DNA of 64,000 bases, from positions 496,001 through 560,000 of the forward strand of contig NZ_MVDD01000001.1 in assembly GCF_002843315.1 (NCBI RefSeq). The letters are read 5' to 3'. Under the pieces are notes generated by a model, which saw only the letters and a list, made by a program, of their open reading frames with translations, made no database searches and was not told the DNA's origin. Source of the stretch: Labilibaculum filiforme. GTDB taxonomy: Bacteria > Bacteroidota > Bacteroidia > Bacteroidales > Marinifilaceae. The position numbers and the translations under genes are program-made. Of this stretch, positions 1 through 8,548 are shown in pieces. How positions within the stretch are numbered: the first letter of the stretch is position 1; each line of letters opens with the position of its first letter.

Positions 1-78
1 TGCAGACACGATTTACACCTAAAAATTGAGCAAAACCAGAGTATTTAAGCGCAAAAGACAATTTGCAATTCAAGGAAT

Positions 79-120
79 AAAAAAAGCCTCTTTCCCATGT
101 GTAGATGAAGAAAGAGGCTA
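79..120 (-). terminator. Rho-independent terminator after obgE
   Basis: A ten-pair stem (AGCCTCTTTC at 85-94 with GAAAGAGGCT at 110-119) is flanked by an A-run at 79-84 that reads as a U-run on the minus strand. It lies 26 bases past the obgE stop, so it ends the hpt-adk-obgE transcript. The first 78 bases of the window show no supportable gene. Confidence 0.8.
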
Positions 121-145
121 TAAATTATTTGAAAACAAGCAAAAA

Positions 146-1135
146 CTACTCGTTAATCGCTTTCCAAAGCATATCTTTTAGTTCTGTAAGTCCTTTTTGA
201 GCTACTGAAGAAATAAATACATATGGAATTTCTGGTAAATCCAGCTTCATTTCATCAATCAGTTCCTGATCCAACATATCGGATTTCGTAATTGCTAACA
301 ATCGTTGTTTATCAAGAAGTTCCGGATTAAACTGTTTTAACTCATTCAATAAAATTTTGTATTCTTTATGGATATCGTCGCTGTCGGCGCCTACCATAAA
401 TAGAAGTACTGAATTTCGTTCAATATGTCGTAAAAAACGCAATCCAAGACCACGACCTTCATGCGCCCCCTCAATAATACCAGGAATATCAGCCATCACA
501 AAAGAGCGATTATCTCGATAAGACACAATCCCCAAATTAGGAACCAATGTGGTAAAAGGATAATCGGCTATTTTAGGCTTAGCTGCCGATACTACAGAAA
601 GTAAAGTAGATTTACCCACACTAGGAAAACCAACCAAACCAACATCAGCAAGAACCTTTAGTTCGAGAATTACAGGCCTTTCCACTCTTTCTTCTCCGGT
701 TTGAGCGTAACGAGGTGTTTGATTCGTCGACGATCGAAAATTCCAGTTCCCCAGACCACCGCGGCCACCTTTTACTAAAATTTTCTCTTCCCCATCCTCG
801 GTAACGTCAAAAATAACTTCACCAGTTTCGGCATCGCGGGCAACAGTACCCAAAGGCACTTCAATCACCTTATCTTGCCCTTCGCGACCAGTACTCCTAC
901 TCTGACTACCATCACCACCATCACCAGAGAATACGTGGCGACTATATTTTAAATGCACCAAAGTCCAAAGTTGCTTATTTGCACGTATGATCACATGTCC
1001 TCCCCGACCACCGTCACCACCATCCGGTCCACCGGTCATTGTCAACTTATCCCTGAAAAGGTGAGTTGACCCAGCACCACCAGCACCAGAACGACAAAAT
1101 ATTTTTACGTAATCAACAAAATTAGACCCAGCCAT
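146..1135 (-). CDS. obgE: GTPase Obg/CgtA
   Basis: Conserved Obg-family GTPase that binds the large ribosomal subunit and acts in 50S assembly and stress control. The 329-residue protein has the glycine-rich Obg domain (about 1-158) followed by a G domain with GFPSVGKST (P-loop, about 169-177), DIPGIIEGA (G3) and TKSD (G4). There is no long C-terminal extension. I start it at [10 protein letters not shown] (ATG at 1133-1135): the homologous N-terminus begins there, whereas an in-frame ATG ten codons upstream would add a non-conserved lysine/isoleucine-rich stretch overlapping adk. It is the last gene of hpt-adk-obgE. Confidence 0.95.
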   Translation of the reverse strand: MAGSNFVDYVKIFCRSGAGGAGSTHLFRDKLTMTGGPDGGDGGRGGHVIIRANKQLWTLVHLKYSRHVFSGDGGDGSQSRSTGREGQDKVIEVPLGTVARDAETGEVIFDVTEDGEEKILVKGGRGGLGNWNFRSSTNQTPRYAQTGEERVERPVILELKVLADVGLVGFPSVGKSTLLSVVSAAKPKIADYPFTTLVPNLGIVSYRDNRSFVMADIPGIIEGAHEGRGLGLRFLRHIERNSVLLFMVGADSDDIHKEYKILLNELKQFNPELLDKQRLLAITKSDMLDQELIDEMKLDLPEIPYVFISSVAQKGLTELKDMLWKAINE

Positions 1136-1151
1136 AATATATATTTTTAAT

Positions 1152-1757
1152 CTATTGTACTTCAACAGGAACCAATTGTTCCTTTAAACAATTCTCCAGC
1201 AAGAAACTAATTCTTTCAAGTACATCATTTAATGATCCTATTGCATCGATAGAGTGATATACACCCTTTTCTTTATATCGCTTTGCAATTGGAGCAGTAA
1301 CATCTTCATAAATCCGAAGGCGTTTTTCAATCACTTCCCTTCCTCCATCGTCTGGACGACCGGAAGACTCTCCTCTTTTTAAAAGTCGTTGAATCAGCTC
1401 TTCTTCTTCCACTTTTAATTCAATAACAATATCAACAAGGCTATTTCGTTTGGCAAGCATTCCATCAAACACGTCAATCTGCCCTTCGTGACGAGGCATT
1501 CCATCGTACACAAAACCTTTTGCATTGCTATTGCTATCTAAAAATTTCTCAACAATTCGATACGCCAATTTATCTGGAAAAAAATTTCCTCCATCAATCA
1601 ATCTTTTTGCTTCTAATCCTTCCGGTGTTGCAAGTTTAATTTCTTCTCTGCACACATCACCCGTAGAAAGGTGAATTAATCCGTATTTTTTCTGAAGCAA
1701 CTCCGATTGAGTTCCTTTTCCAGAACCTGGAGGTCCAAATAAAACGATATTCAACAT
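1152..1757 (-). CDS. adk: adenylate kinase, short-lid, somewhat divergent
   Basis: Nucleoside monophosphate kinase converting AMP and ATP to two ADP in the cytosol. The P-loop [10 protein letters not shown] is at about residues 8-17, the NMP-binding STGD follows, and the lid is the short form with GRPDD. The usual DGFPRT motif reads DGMPRH, and the AMP-site helix differs from typical Bacteroidota sequences; the catalytic arginines appear kept. At 201 residues it is about ten longer than usual for the phylum because of a short C-terminal tail. Its ATG directly abuts the hpt TAA, which implies translational coupling. AMP specificity is inferred; another NMP preference cannot be excluded. Confidence 0.85.
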   Translation of the reverse strand: MLNIVLFGPPGSGKGTQSELLQKKYGLIHLSTGDVCREEIKLATPEGLEAKRLIDGGNFFPDKLAYRIVEKFLDSNSNAKGFVYDGMPRHEGQIDVFDGMLAKRNSLVDIVIELKVEEEELIQRLLKRGESSGRPDDGGREVIEKRLRIYEDVTAPIAKRYKEKGVYHSIDAIGSLNDVLERISFLLENCLKEQLVPVEVQ

Positions 1758-2300
1758 TTACTTATCAATTACAGTATATACATCTGGAAGATTTCTACCC
1801 ATTCCATCGTAATCTAATCCTCGTCCCACAATAAAATCATTTGGTATTTCCATACCCACATAATTTAATTTCACGTCACGAATTAAGGCATCTGGCTTGA
1901 ACAACATGGTTGCAATCAAAACTTCTTTCGCTTCGTAATCTTTAATCTGATCCAGCGTATTGGTGATCGTAATTCCTGTATCCACGATATCTTCAAGCAA
2001 AACAACTGTTCTGTCTTTTAAGTCTTCTGTAAAGCCCATTAATTTTTTCACCTTGCCAGTTGTTCCCATTCCATCGTACGAGGACAATCGCATAAATGTA
2101 ATCTGAGCATTTTCAACAGTAATTTGTTTCATCAAATCCGATGCGAACATGAAAGAACCATTTAAAATACAAATAAATAAAGGATTTGTTCCCGCAAGGT
2201 CCTTATTCATTTTCTCAGCCATTTGAGTAATTACATGGTCGATATCCTTAGCAGGAATAGACACTCTAAATTCTCGATCCAGAAGTTTTACAGTTTTCAT
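1758..2300 (-). CDS. hpt: hypoxanthine phosphoribosyltransferase
   Basis: Purine salvage enzyme joining hypoxanthine or guanine to PRPP to give IMP or GMP. The PRPP-binding motif VVLLEDIVDTGITI lies at about residues 99-112, and the family FMRLSSYDGM loop at about 69-78. The length of 180 residues is normal. It is the first gene of a three-gene operon with adk and obgE, so salvage, adenylate interconversion and a GTPase are co-expressed. A promoter-like site lies about 240 bases upstream, leaving a long leader with several hairpins. Confidence 0.93.
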   Translation of the reverse strand: MKTVKLLDREFRVSIPAKDIDHVITQMAEKMNKDLAGTNPLFICILNGSFMFASDLMKQITVENAQITFMRLSSYDGMGTTGKVKKLMGFTEDLKDRTVVLLEDIVDTGITITNTLDQIKDYEAKEVLIATMLFKPDALIRDVKLNYVGMEIPNDFIVGRGLDYDGMGRNLPDVYTVIDK

Positions 2301-2536
2301 TGATTCAATTTTTGTCTTCGTTGTCCGATTTTCCCCCTACAAGGTTTCCCTTGAAATATCGGGCGTTTAAGGCAATGCCCTAAATATCGTAAAATAAAAT
2401 TATGTCTCGCTTAAAAATTTAGAAATAAAAAATGTTTCAATTCCACCGTGTTACATACATATTTTTTTTTCAAATTTACGCTTGAAAAATAGTAAGCGAT
2501 GCAAGCAAGCTTGGAATTAAAACAATTCCTTAAATT
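2301..2536 (-). promoter_or_regulatory. long structured 5' leader of hpt operon (candidate)
   Basis: If transcription begins near 2536, the hpt mRNA has a leader of about 236 bases. Reading the minus strand, it holds a CGCTT/AAGCG hairpin (about 2479-2499), a GGGCA/CGCCC stem-loop (2361-2380) flanked by two copies of CGATATTT (2354-2361 and 2382-2389), and a perfect CAAGG-GAAA-CCTTG tetraloop hairpin (2340-2353). I recognise no known riboswitch. Function is inferred only from length and pairing. Confidence 0.35.
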
Positions 2537-2542
2537 TTGCTG

Positions 2543-2577
2543 CAAAAGTACAATTTTTTGTCATTTTATTTACCAAA
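2543..2577 (-). promoter_or_regulatory. hpt operon promoter
   Basis: On the minus strand TACTTTTG (2543-2550) matches the Bacteroidota -7 box TAnnTTTG. A TTTG -33 box sits at 2574-2577 with a 23-base spacer, at the upper end of the allowed range. It fires away from purE. Confidence 0.55.
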
Positions 2578-2594
2578 TCCACGAATAAAACCAT

Positions 2595-3101
2595 ATGAAA
2601 GCAAAAGTAAGTATCATAATGGGAAGCACCTCGGACCTTCCGGTTATGGAAAAAGCCGCCAAAGTCTTAAACGACTTCAAAATCCCTTTCGAGATTAATG
2701 CATTATCTGCTCACCGAACACCTGAAGAAGTTGAAAAATTTGCAAAAGGTGCTTTCGATCGTGGCATAAAAGCAATTATTGCTGGCGCAGGAATGGCTGC
2801 ACATTTACCAGGAGTAATTGCAGCAATGACACCTATTCCTGTAATTGGAGTGCCAATTAACGCATCGTTAGATGGTATGGATGCACTATTAAGTATTGCA
2901 CAAATGCCTCCAGGAATTCCTGTTGCAACTGTTGGTATTAATGGGGCAATGAATGCAGGTATTCTTGCTGGTCAAATACTAGCCATTGGCGATAGTGAAT
3001 TACAAAAAAACGTAATCGCTTTCAAAGAAAGTCTTAAAGAAAAAATGGTGAAAGCAAACGAAGAATTAGCTTCTATCAAATACGAATTCAAGACCAACTA
3101 G
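2595..3101 (+). CDS. purE: N5-carboxyaminoimidazole ribonucleotide mutase
   Basis: Class I PurE, which converts N5-CAIR to CAIR in de novo purine synthesis. The 168-residue protein opens with MGSTSDLPVM, the nucleotide-binding loop, then SAHRTPE with the catalytic histidine (about residues 39-45), GAGMAAHLPG and PINASLDGMDALLS. All are diagnostic. It stands alone on the plus strand, divergent from hpt and followed by a strong terminator. No purK is adjacent. Confidence 0.95.
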   Translation: MKAKVSIIMGSTSDLPVMEKAAKVLNDFKIPFEINALSAHRTPEEVEKFAKGAFDRGIKAIIAGAGMAAHLPGVIAAMTPIPVIGVPINASLDGMDALLSIAQMPPGIPVATVGINGAMNAGILAGQILAIGDSELQKNVIAFKESLKEKMVKANEELASIKYEFKTN

Positions 3102-3124
3102 AAAACAAAATAAAAAACACTGTG

Positions 3125-3162
3125 AAAAACCACAATACATAATCATGTATTGTGGTTTTTTT
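3125..3162 (+). terminator. terminator after purE
   Basis: A perfect stem AAAAACCACAATACAT (3125-3140) / ATGTATTGTGGTTTTT (3145-3160) with the loop AATC is followed by more T residues. It lies 24 bases after the purE stop. The flanking A-run would let it work on the minus strand too. Confidence 0.88.
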
Positions 3163-3381
3163 ATTACATTTAACAACTTTGTACTATTGTTTATTATAAA
3201 TACCACTGTAAATGTGCAAACAAACACATAATCAACAGCTAGAAGCCAATAGTTCGAAAACATTTTTTCCAACAATAATACATTTCGCTTTACAATTAAA
3301 AACATACCAAAACCCTAATGAAACCGGCAATTACAATTATAAAATATTTTCATTTTTTATGATTTAGATAATAAACCCTAA

Positions 3382-4194
3382 ATGAAAAAAACCTATTTAC
3401 TACTCCTTATTTTATTTCCAATTCATTTATTTGCATCCAATGAAAATCATTTAGCCGGAGCACGATCTCATGCCATGGGAAATTCTAGCGTTGCATTATT
3501 AGATGTATGGGCTGGCTTTCATAATCAGGCAATTCTTGCCAAATTGGATAAAATATCTTTTGGAGCCTACTACGAAAATCGTTTCGAAGTAAAAGAATTA
3601 AGTACCAAAGCATTTCATTTTAACTACCCCACTTCACTAGGTACCTTTAGCATGACCTACAAACAATTTGGTTTCAATCTATATAAAGAATCAAAAATTG
3701 GAATCGCTTATTCCCGCGCTTTAGGAAAACACTTTTGGGCAGGCTTGCAATTCGATCAAATAAAAAAAGAATTAAATCAATCCTTCGGCTCTCAAAATAA
3801 ATACACTTTCGAAGCTGGAATTCTTGCAGAAATATTTCCAGATATACAGCTTGGTTTTCATATTTTTAACCCTAGTCAAACAAATTTCACAACGGTTGAT
3901 TACGACGATAAAATAGCCTGCATTGCACGGCTTGGTCTTTCGTGGAAATTATCGGACCAAACTATTATTACTTCCGAAATTGAAAAAAATCTGGATTACG
4001 ATACCAGAACCAAATTTGGAATTGAATATGGTATTAGCGAAACAATATCTCTGCGTGCAGGAGTATACAATCACCCAAATACGATTAGTTTAGGAATGGG
4101 ATTTTCTTTTAAAATGCTGAAAGCGAATATCTCCTTTTCGCGACATCCAGTATTGGGCTACACTCCTTCTGCAGCAATAAACATCATCTTTTAG
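3382..4194 (+). CDS. PorV/PorQ-like outer-membrane beta-barrel protein
   Basis: A 270-residue protein with a signal peptide (MKKTYLLLLILFPIHLFA) and then GARSHAMGNSSVALLD, which resembles the start of PorV/PorQ/FadL-like barrels. The rest is alternating short beta strands, and the chain ends in INIIF with the C-terminal phenylalanine typical of BAM substrates. It is nine bases upstream of a second barrel protein carrying a helix-hairpin-helix, so the two are probably translated together. Outer-membrane location is a firm inference. Any link to type IX secretion is only family resemblance. Confidence 0.7.
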   Translation: MKKTYLLLLILFPIHLFASNENHLAGARSHAMGNSSVALLDVWAGFHNQAILAKLDKISFGAYYENRFEVKELSTKAFHFNYPTSLGTFSMTYKQFGFNLYKESKIGIAYSRALGKHFWAGLQFDQIKKELNQSFGSQNKYTFEAGILAEIFPDIQLGFHIFNPSQTNFTTVDYDDKIACIARLGLSWKLSDQTIITSEIEKNLDYDTRTKFGIEYGISETISLRAGVYNHPNTISLGMGFSFKMLKANISFSRHPVLGYTPSAAINIIF

Positions 4195-4203
4195 TTTGTT
4201 CCT

Positions 4204-6243
4204 ATGTATTCCTTCAAACAAATTATTACACTCTCGTTTTTTTCTTGTTTCGCACTGATTTGTCAATCGCAAAACACAACAACACAAAGCGACTTAATTG
4301 AAAATTTGATAGAAGCAATTGCCGAAGAAAATGAAGAAGAAGTAGATTATTCGAATTTACTCGACGAACTTAACCTACTACTAATAGATCCAATAAACCT
4401 AAATAGTGCTAACGAGCAAGAACTCAACAAGCTACTTATCCTCAATAAAAATCAGATCGATAAATTTATTCAGTACCGAGCAAGTTCTGGACAAATATTT
4501 AGTCTTTACGAATTACAAGTAATACCCGGTTTTTCATCCGAAATTATTAGAACAATAGCTCCTTTTGTTTGTCTGCAGCAAATCACTAACGACAGCATAA
4601 GCCAACGAAAAAAAGCAAAACACCTTCTACTTTTAAAATCGGAGAGAACAATTGAAAACGAACTAGCTTATTCTACAGAAAATAACAACTCAAAATACTT
4701 GGGAAATCCATGGAAATATTACACCCGCTACCAATACCAATCTGCTAAAAACAAACTCTTTTTTGGTTTTACATCCGAGAAGGACAAAGGGGAGCCATTT
4801 TTCGAAAATGAAAATAAAAATGGATTCGATTTTTACTCTGGCTACCTTCAATACAATTCCAAAGGAGTTCTAAAGCAATTAAATCTAGGGGATTATCAAA
4901 TTAAATTCGGACAAGGCTTAAATATATGGTCGGGACTTGGAAGTGGGAAATCCGCTTTAACCACTCATAACGCCTACAAATCTCAAGGAATTAAAGGTTA
5001 TAAATCGACCGACGAAAACCAATTTCTTCGCGGATTATCTGTAATTACAGAGCCTCTTAAAAATATAAACTTAGCAGTTTTCGCTTCCCTAAAAAATAAA
5101 GATGGAAGCCTGCAGTCGGACTCGATTTCCGAATTTGTATCGAGCATTATAAATACAGGATTACATAGAAACAGTAGTGAATTCGATAAAAAACACCAAT
5201 TGGAAGAAACGCTGTTCGGCTCCTATTTATCGGCCAATCTTAAAAATATAGAAGTGGGAATTTCCTATTTACACTCAAAATACACACCCGAAATAAAGGG
5301 AACTGATGCCACCTACAACCTTTACGGATTTAAAGGAAGTAATAATCAAAACATTAGCCTTTACTACGAAACTTTATTTCGTTCCATTCATTTATATGGA
5401 GAAATCGCACAAAGTAAATCGGGCGGAAGAGCCTTTTTGCAGGGAGCAAATATACAGGCTCATCCACAACTGAATTTTGAGCTAACTTACCGAAAATACG
5501 ATCCTGATTATCACGCTTTATTCTCTAATGCATTTGCAGAGCAAAGTAAAACTCAAAACGAAGAAGGTTTTTACATGGGAGTTGAATTTCATCCCTACCC
5601 AAAATGGTCTGTAAAAGCATACTACGATCAATTTGAATTTCCTTGGTTACGATATACCGCCAATTCACCTAGCGAGGGGCATGAATATTTTTCGCAACTT
5701 GAATTTACACCAAACAATTCGGTGTCGATTTATTTTAGATACAAGCAGGAGAATAAACCCACAAATAATAGCTCCAATGTGATTAAAAATCTGGCTAAGC
5801 AAAAGAAAAATCAATACCGACTTCATTTATCTGCCCAAATGAATGAAAATTGGGAAATTCGAAATCGCATCGAAATTTCGCAGTTCCAAAAAGAAAACAA
5901 TACTGAAAATGGATATTTACTTTATCAAGATTTAATCTATCATTGCACAAATCTTCCCATTTCCATGAATCTTCGATATGCTTTATTCGAAACCGATTCA
6001 TTTAATTCGAGAATCTACGCCTACGAAAACGACATTCTTTACGCCTATTCGGTACCTGCTTATTATGGAAAGGGAAATCGAGTTTACATCAACTTTAATT
6101 GGGAAATAAATCGGAACTTTAAACTGTATGTAAAATATGCTCAAACAAAATATGCCAATCAATCAAGTATTGGTTCGGGAAACTCCGAAATAACTGGAAA
6201 TACCAGATCAGAAATTAAATTCCTACTTAAAATCCGCTTATAA
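4204..6243 (+). CDS. helix-hairpin-helix / beta-barrel fusion protein
   Basis: A 679-residue secreted protein: signal peptide (about 1-22), an acidic linker rich in Glu (about 35-50), a ComEA-like helix-hairpin-helix (about 60-125, containing NLNSANEQELNKLL and YELQVIPGF), then about 540 residues of repeated aromatic beta strands that look like an outer-membrane barrel. The helix-hairpin-helix fold normally binds DNA backbone without sequence preference; in ComEA it binds incoming DNA in the periplasm. Here it would sit in the periplasm attached to a barrel. The family occurs widely in Bacteroidota as an uncharacterised protein. A DNA-uptake or DNA-anchoring role is my inference. Confidence 0.75.
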   Translation: MYSFKQIITLSFFSCFALICQSQNTTTQSDLIENLIEAIAEENEEEVDYSNLLDELNLLLIDPINLNSANEQELNKLLILNKNQIDKFIQYRASSGQIFSLYELQVIPGFSSEIIRTIAPFVCLQQITNDSISQRKKAKHLLLLKSERTIENELAYSTENNNSKYLGNPWKYYTRYQYQSAKNKLFFGFTSEKDKGEPFFENENKNGFDFYSGYLQYNSKGVLKQLNLGDYQIKFGQGLNIWSGLGSGKSALTTHNAYKSQGIKGYKSTDENQFLRGLSVITEPLKNINLAVFASLKNKDGSLQSDSISEFVSSIINTGLHRNSSEFDKKHQLEETLFGSYLSANLKNIEVGISYLHSKYTPEIKGTDATYNLYGFKGSNNQNISLYYETLFRSIHLYGEIAQSKSGGRAFLQGANIQAHPQLNFELTYRKYDPDYHALFSNAFAEQSKTQNEEGFYMGVEFHPYPKWSVKAYYDQFEFPWLRYTANSPSEGHEYFSQLEFTPNNSVSIYFRYKQENKPTNNSSNVIKNLAKQKKNQYRLHLSAQMNENWEIRNRIEISQFQKENNTENGYLLYQDLIYHCTNLPISMNLRYALFETDSFNSRIYAYENDILYAYSVPAYYGKGNRVYINFNWEINRNFKLYVKYAQTKYANQSSIGSGNSEITGNTRSEIKFLLKIRL

Positions 6244-6306
6244 AGTTTGTAATAATTTCGGTTTCTAAGAATCCTTTCTTATTTTCGAAACCCAAACCTA
6301 TTTCCT

Positions 6307-6780
6307 ATGAAAAAAATAATTAATCCGTATATAACAACCGAAAATGGAAACTGTTTTGGTTGCTCTCCAAAAAATGAACAAGGCTTACAAATGGAATTCT
6401 TCGAGGATGGCGATTTTATAGTCTCTAATTGGAATCCAAAAGCACATTTGGCTGGCTTCAAAAATGTATTACACGGAGGAATTCAAACCACTATTCTCGA
6501 CGAAATTGCCTGCTGGGTAGTTTTTGTGAAATGCGCAACCAGTGGCGTTACCACTGCCTTAAATGCAAAATTTAGAGGTACTGCCTTTACGGATAATGGA
6601 TTGCTAACCGTTCGAGCAAGATTAATATCTAAAGAAAAAAAGTTTGCGAACATTCACGCAGAAATACTAGATGAAACTGGAAAAGTTTGCTCTGAAGCCG
6701 AAGTTCAATACATGATTTTTCCACCCGAAATGGCCAAGAAAAAGTTTGGATACCCTGGTATTGAGGCATTCTACGAATAG
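6307..6780 (+). CDS. PaaI-family hotdog thioesterase
   Basis: A 157-residue single hotdog-fold protein of the PaaI/YigI-type acyl-CoA thioesterase family. The N-terminal NCFGCSPKNEQGLQM and the central HGGIQTTILDEIACW (about residues 57-71, with the catalytic Asp/Glu of the hot-dog helix) are characteristic. The substrate cannot be read from sequence. The gene stands alone and ends two bases from the convergent pseudouridine synthase. Confidence 0.85.
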   Translation: MKKIINPYITTENGNCFGCSPKNEQGLQMEFFEDGDFIVSNWNPKAHLAGFKNVLHGGIQTTILDEIACWVVFVKCATSGVTTALNAKFRGTAFTDNGLLTVRARLISKEKKFANIHAEILDETGKVCSEAEVQYMIFPPEMAKKKFGYPGIEAFYE

Positions 6781-6782
6781 TA

Positions 6783-7688
6783 TTAGTCCAAACCAAGATC
6801 GTCCTTGTATTTCAGCCATCGTTTTTCTTCCATTTTCATAAAACGTCCAAACTTATAAGGAGGATCTATTGAAATATCCATCAACTCGTTGGTAAATGGA
6901 TGATGAAATTGAATTGCTGTTGCACAAAGAAACAAACCCTTTTTGCGAAGAATCTCCCCTTCGCTACCATACAATTTATCTCCCAGAATTGGAGTTCCCA
7001 TGCCTGCCATATGAATTCTTAGCTGATGAGTTCGTCCTGTTTTGGGAAACAAGTGAACCATGCTTAAAAATTGATTACGAATTGAATTATTCCTTCGAAT
7101 TACCTGAAAAGAACTAACGGCATCCTTTCCATCAACAGGCATATCCACTTTCCCTTTATCAGGCAAACTGCCAATAACCACGGCAGTATATTGCTTATTT
7201 ACTTCTCTATTTTCGAATTGCACTCCCAAATTACCAATGGCTTGGGATGTTTTAGCAATTAATAGCAAACCGCAAGTAGGTTTATCTAAACGATGAACCG
7301 GTCGAAAAACTGGCAAGGCATCCAAACAGGACGATAATTTTAAATTAAATGGTAAGGCATTTTGAATAGAGCGATACATATTCCCACTTACCGAAATTCC
7401 CGCAGGTTTATTAACTACCGCAATATGCTCATCTTCATAAACAATCTCTAACTGCAGTTCATAAACCTTTGCTGGTGGCAACTCCAAATCGCACAATTCA
7501 ATTCGTTGCCCCGACTGAACCCACAAAGCAGTTTTTCCTAGAACTCCATCTACCAGAATCCGCCCTCTTTTTATCGCTTTTTTCATTCCCTGATAAGAGG
7601 ATATGGAAACGAATACAGAAGGAGCATAATCCTGCAAACGAATATCACTTATACCTTCCGGAACAATATGCGATTCGATTACTTTCAC
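6783..7688 (-). CDS. RluA-family 23S/tRNA pseudouridine synthase
   Basis: A 301-residue enzyme that isomerises uridine to pseudouridine in structured RNA. An N-terminal S4-like RNA-binding segment (about 18-65, with the KRGRILVDG turn) precedes the catalytic domain. That domain has VHRLDKPTCGLLLIAKT (catalytic Asp in HRLD, about 131-147), KQYTAVV and GRTHQLRIHMA. The architecture is RluD-like. Which uridines it modifies is not visible, so no gene symbol is given. It is convergent with the thioesterase with only two bases between the stops. Confidence 0.88.
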   Translation of the reverse strand: MKVIESHIVPEGISDIRLQDYAPSVFVSISSYQGMKKAIKRGRILVDGVLGKTALWVQSGQRIELCDLELPPAKVYELQLEIVYEDEHIAVVNKPAGISVSGNMYRSIQNALPFNLKLSSCLDALPVFRPVHRLDKPTCGLLLIAKTSQAIGNLGVQFENREVNKQYTAVVIGSLPDKGKVDMPVDGKDAVSSFQVIRRNNSIRNQFLSMVHLFPKTGRTHQLRIHMAGMGTPILGDKLYGSEGEILRKKGLFLCATAIQFHHPFTNELMDISIDPPYKFGRFMKMEEKRWLKYKDDLGLD

Positions 7689-7938
7689 AATATTTTAATT
7701 TGAGTTTCTATCTCTGAAAGATAAAACAAAATAAAGATACATCCGGCTTATCTTTTTTAAACTTAGCCAAAAACTATTCTATTTTACAACACAAAAAGCA
7801 TTAACCCACTAGTTATTCTTTAATTGCGCCTCTAATTTTAATTCTTAACAAATTAAAATAACAAAAATAAAATATCGCGCAAACCTTTGTTTCTGATAGA
7901 TGTCAGTATTTCAAAACACAGACTAAGCGATTTAAAAG

Positions 7939-7967
7939 TTTGAAATTTAAAAAATTTACTATTTTTG
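7939..7967 (+). promoter_or_regulatory. ybaK promoter
   Basis: TTTG (7939-7942), a 17-base spacer and TATTTTTG (7960-7967) match the Bacteroidota housekeeping promoter. The predicted start near 7974 gives a leader of about 85 bases containing a strong hairpin. Confidence 0.65.
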
Positions 7968-8008
7968 CGCCTTATTAGTAAAAGTATCATCTGGGAAACT
8001 GGTAGTAT

Positions 8009-8044
8009 CCGGTAAGAAAAAAAACCAATATTTTCTTGCACCGG
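8009..8044 (+). promoter_or_regulatory. stem-loop in ybaK leader
   Basis: CCGGTAAGAAAA (8009-8020) pairs with TTTTCTT (8031-8037) and ACCGG (8040-8044), leaving a two-base bulge and a ten-base loop. Twelve pairs form. No T-run follows, so it is not an intrinsic terminator. It ends 15 bases before the ATG, where it could affect ribosome access. Confidence 0.45.
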
Positions 8045-8059
8045 CCAAAAAACAAAAGG

Positions 8060-8548
8060 ATGAAAAAGACAAATGCTGCACGCATTTTAGATCGGGCAAA
8101 AATTGAATATGAGATTATCGACTACGACGTGGATCCAATAGAATTGGGTGCAGAGCGTGTAGCCGAAAAAACTGGTCAACACATTCAATTTATCTACAAA
8201 ACACTTGTCCTTACCGGAGATAAAACAGGCACAACCATAGCTTGCATTCCCGGAGCATCCGAACTTGATTTAAAAGCTTTCGCAATACTTAGTGGTAATA
8301 AAAAATGTGCCATGCTTCCCATGAAAGATATTCTGGAAATCACTGGTTATATTCGTGGAGGTTGTTCTCCTCTTGGCATGAAAAAAGATTTCCCCCTTTT
8401 TATCGACGAAAGTGCTTTTAAGCTAGATCACATATTAATTAGCGCAGGCTTAAGAGGTAAACAACTGAAGGTGAAACCTCAGGATATTCAAAAAGTAACC
8501 AATGCCAAAACTGGCAATCTATCAACTCCTAAATCTTCGTTAGCATGA
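8060..8548 (+). CDS. ybaK: Cys-tRNA(Pro)/Cys-tRNA(Cys) deacylase, YbaK/EbsC family
   Basis: A trans-editing enzyme that hydrolyses mischarged aminoacyl-tRNA, usually Cys-tRNA(Pro). The 162-residue protein has the YbaK fold with IYKTLVLTGDKTG (catalytic Lys region, about residues 45-57), KKCAMLPMKDILEITGYIRGG and CSPLG, all diagnostic. I start it at the ATG at 8060, which follows AAAAGG. A TTG at 8036 in frame falls inside the leader hairpin and adds non-conserved residues. It overlaps the next gene by four bases (ATGA), so the two are co-translated. Confidence 0.9.
   Translation: MKKTNAARILDRAKIEYEIIDYDVDPIELGAERVAEKTGQHIQFIYKTLVLTGDKTGTTIACIPGASELDLKAFAILSGNKKCAMLPMKDILEITGYIRGGCSPLGMKKDFPLFIDESAFKLDHILISAGLRGKQLKVKPQDIQKVTNAKTGNLSTPKSSLA

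Larger units (their letters stand above)
7689..8059. other. intergenic region with ybaK promoter and leader
   Basis: This 371-base stretch separates the divergent pseudouridine synthase and ybaK. The right half holds the ybaK promoter (7939-7967) and a stem-loop (8009-8044), described separately. The left half (7689-7935) is A/T-rich and shows no gene, repeat or clear minus-strand promoter. Confidence 0.6.

Noticed and set aside
3066-3305. Minus-strand frame of 79 codons after purE
   Set aside because: It runs through the purE terminator hairpin and contains no recognisable domain; it is better explained as chance in A/T-rich DNA.
6896-7117. Plus-strand frame inside the pseudouridine synthase gene
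   Set aside because: It is antisense to conserved catalytic sequence and shows no start signal or family resemblance.
8036-8059. TTG start for ybaK at 8036
   Set aside because: It falls within the leader hairpin, adds eight non-conserved residues, and a good ATG preceded by AAAAGG lies at 8060.
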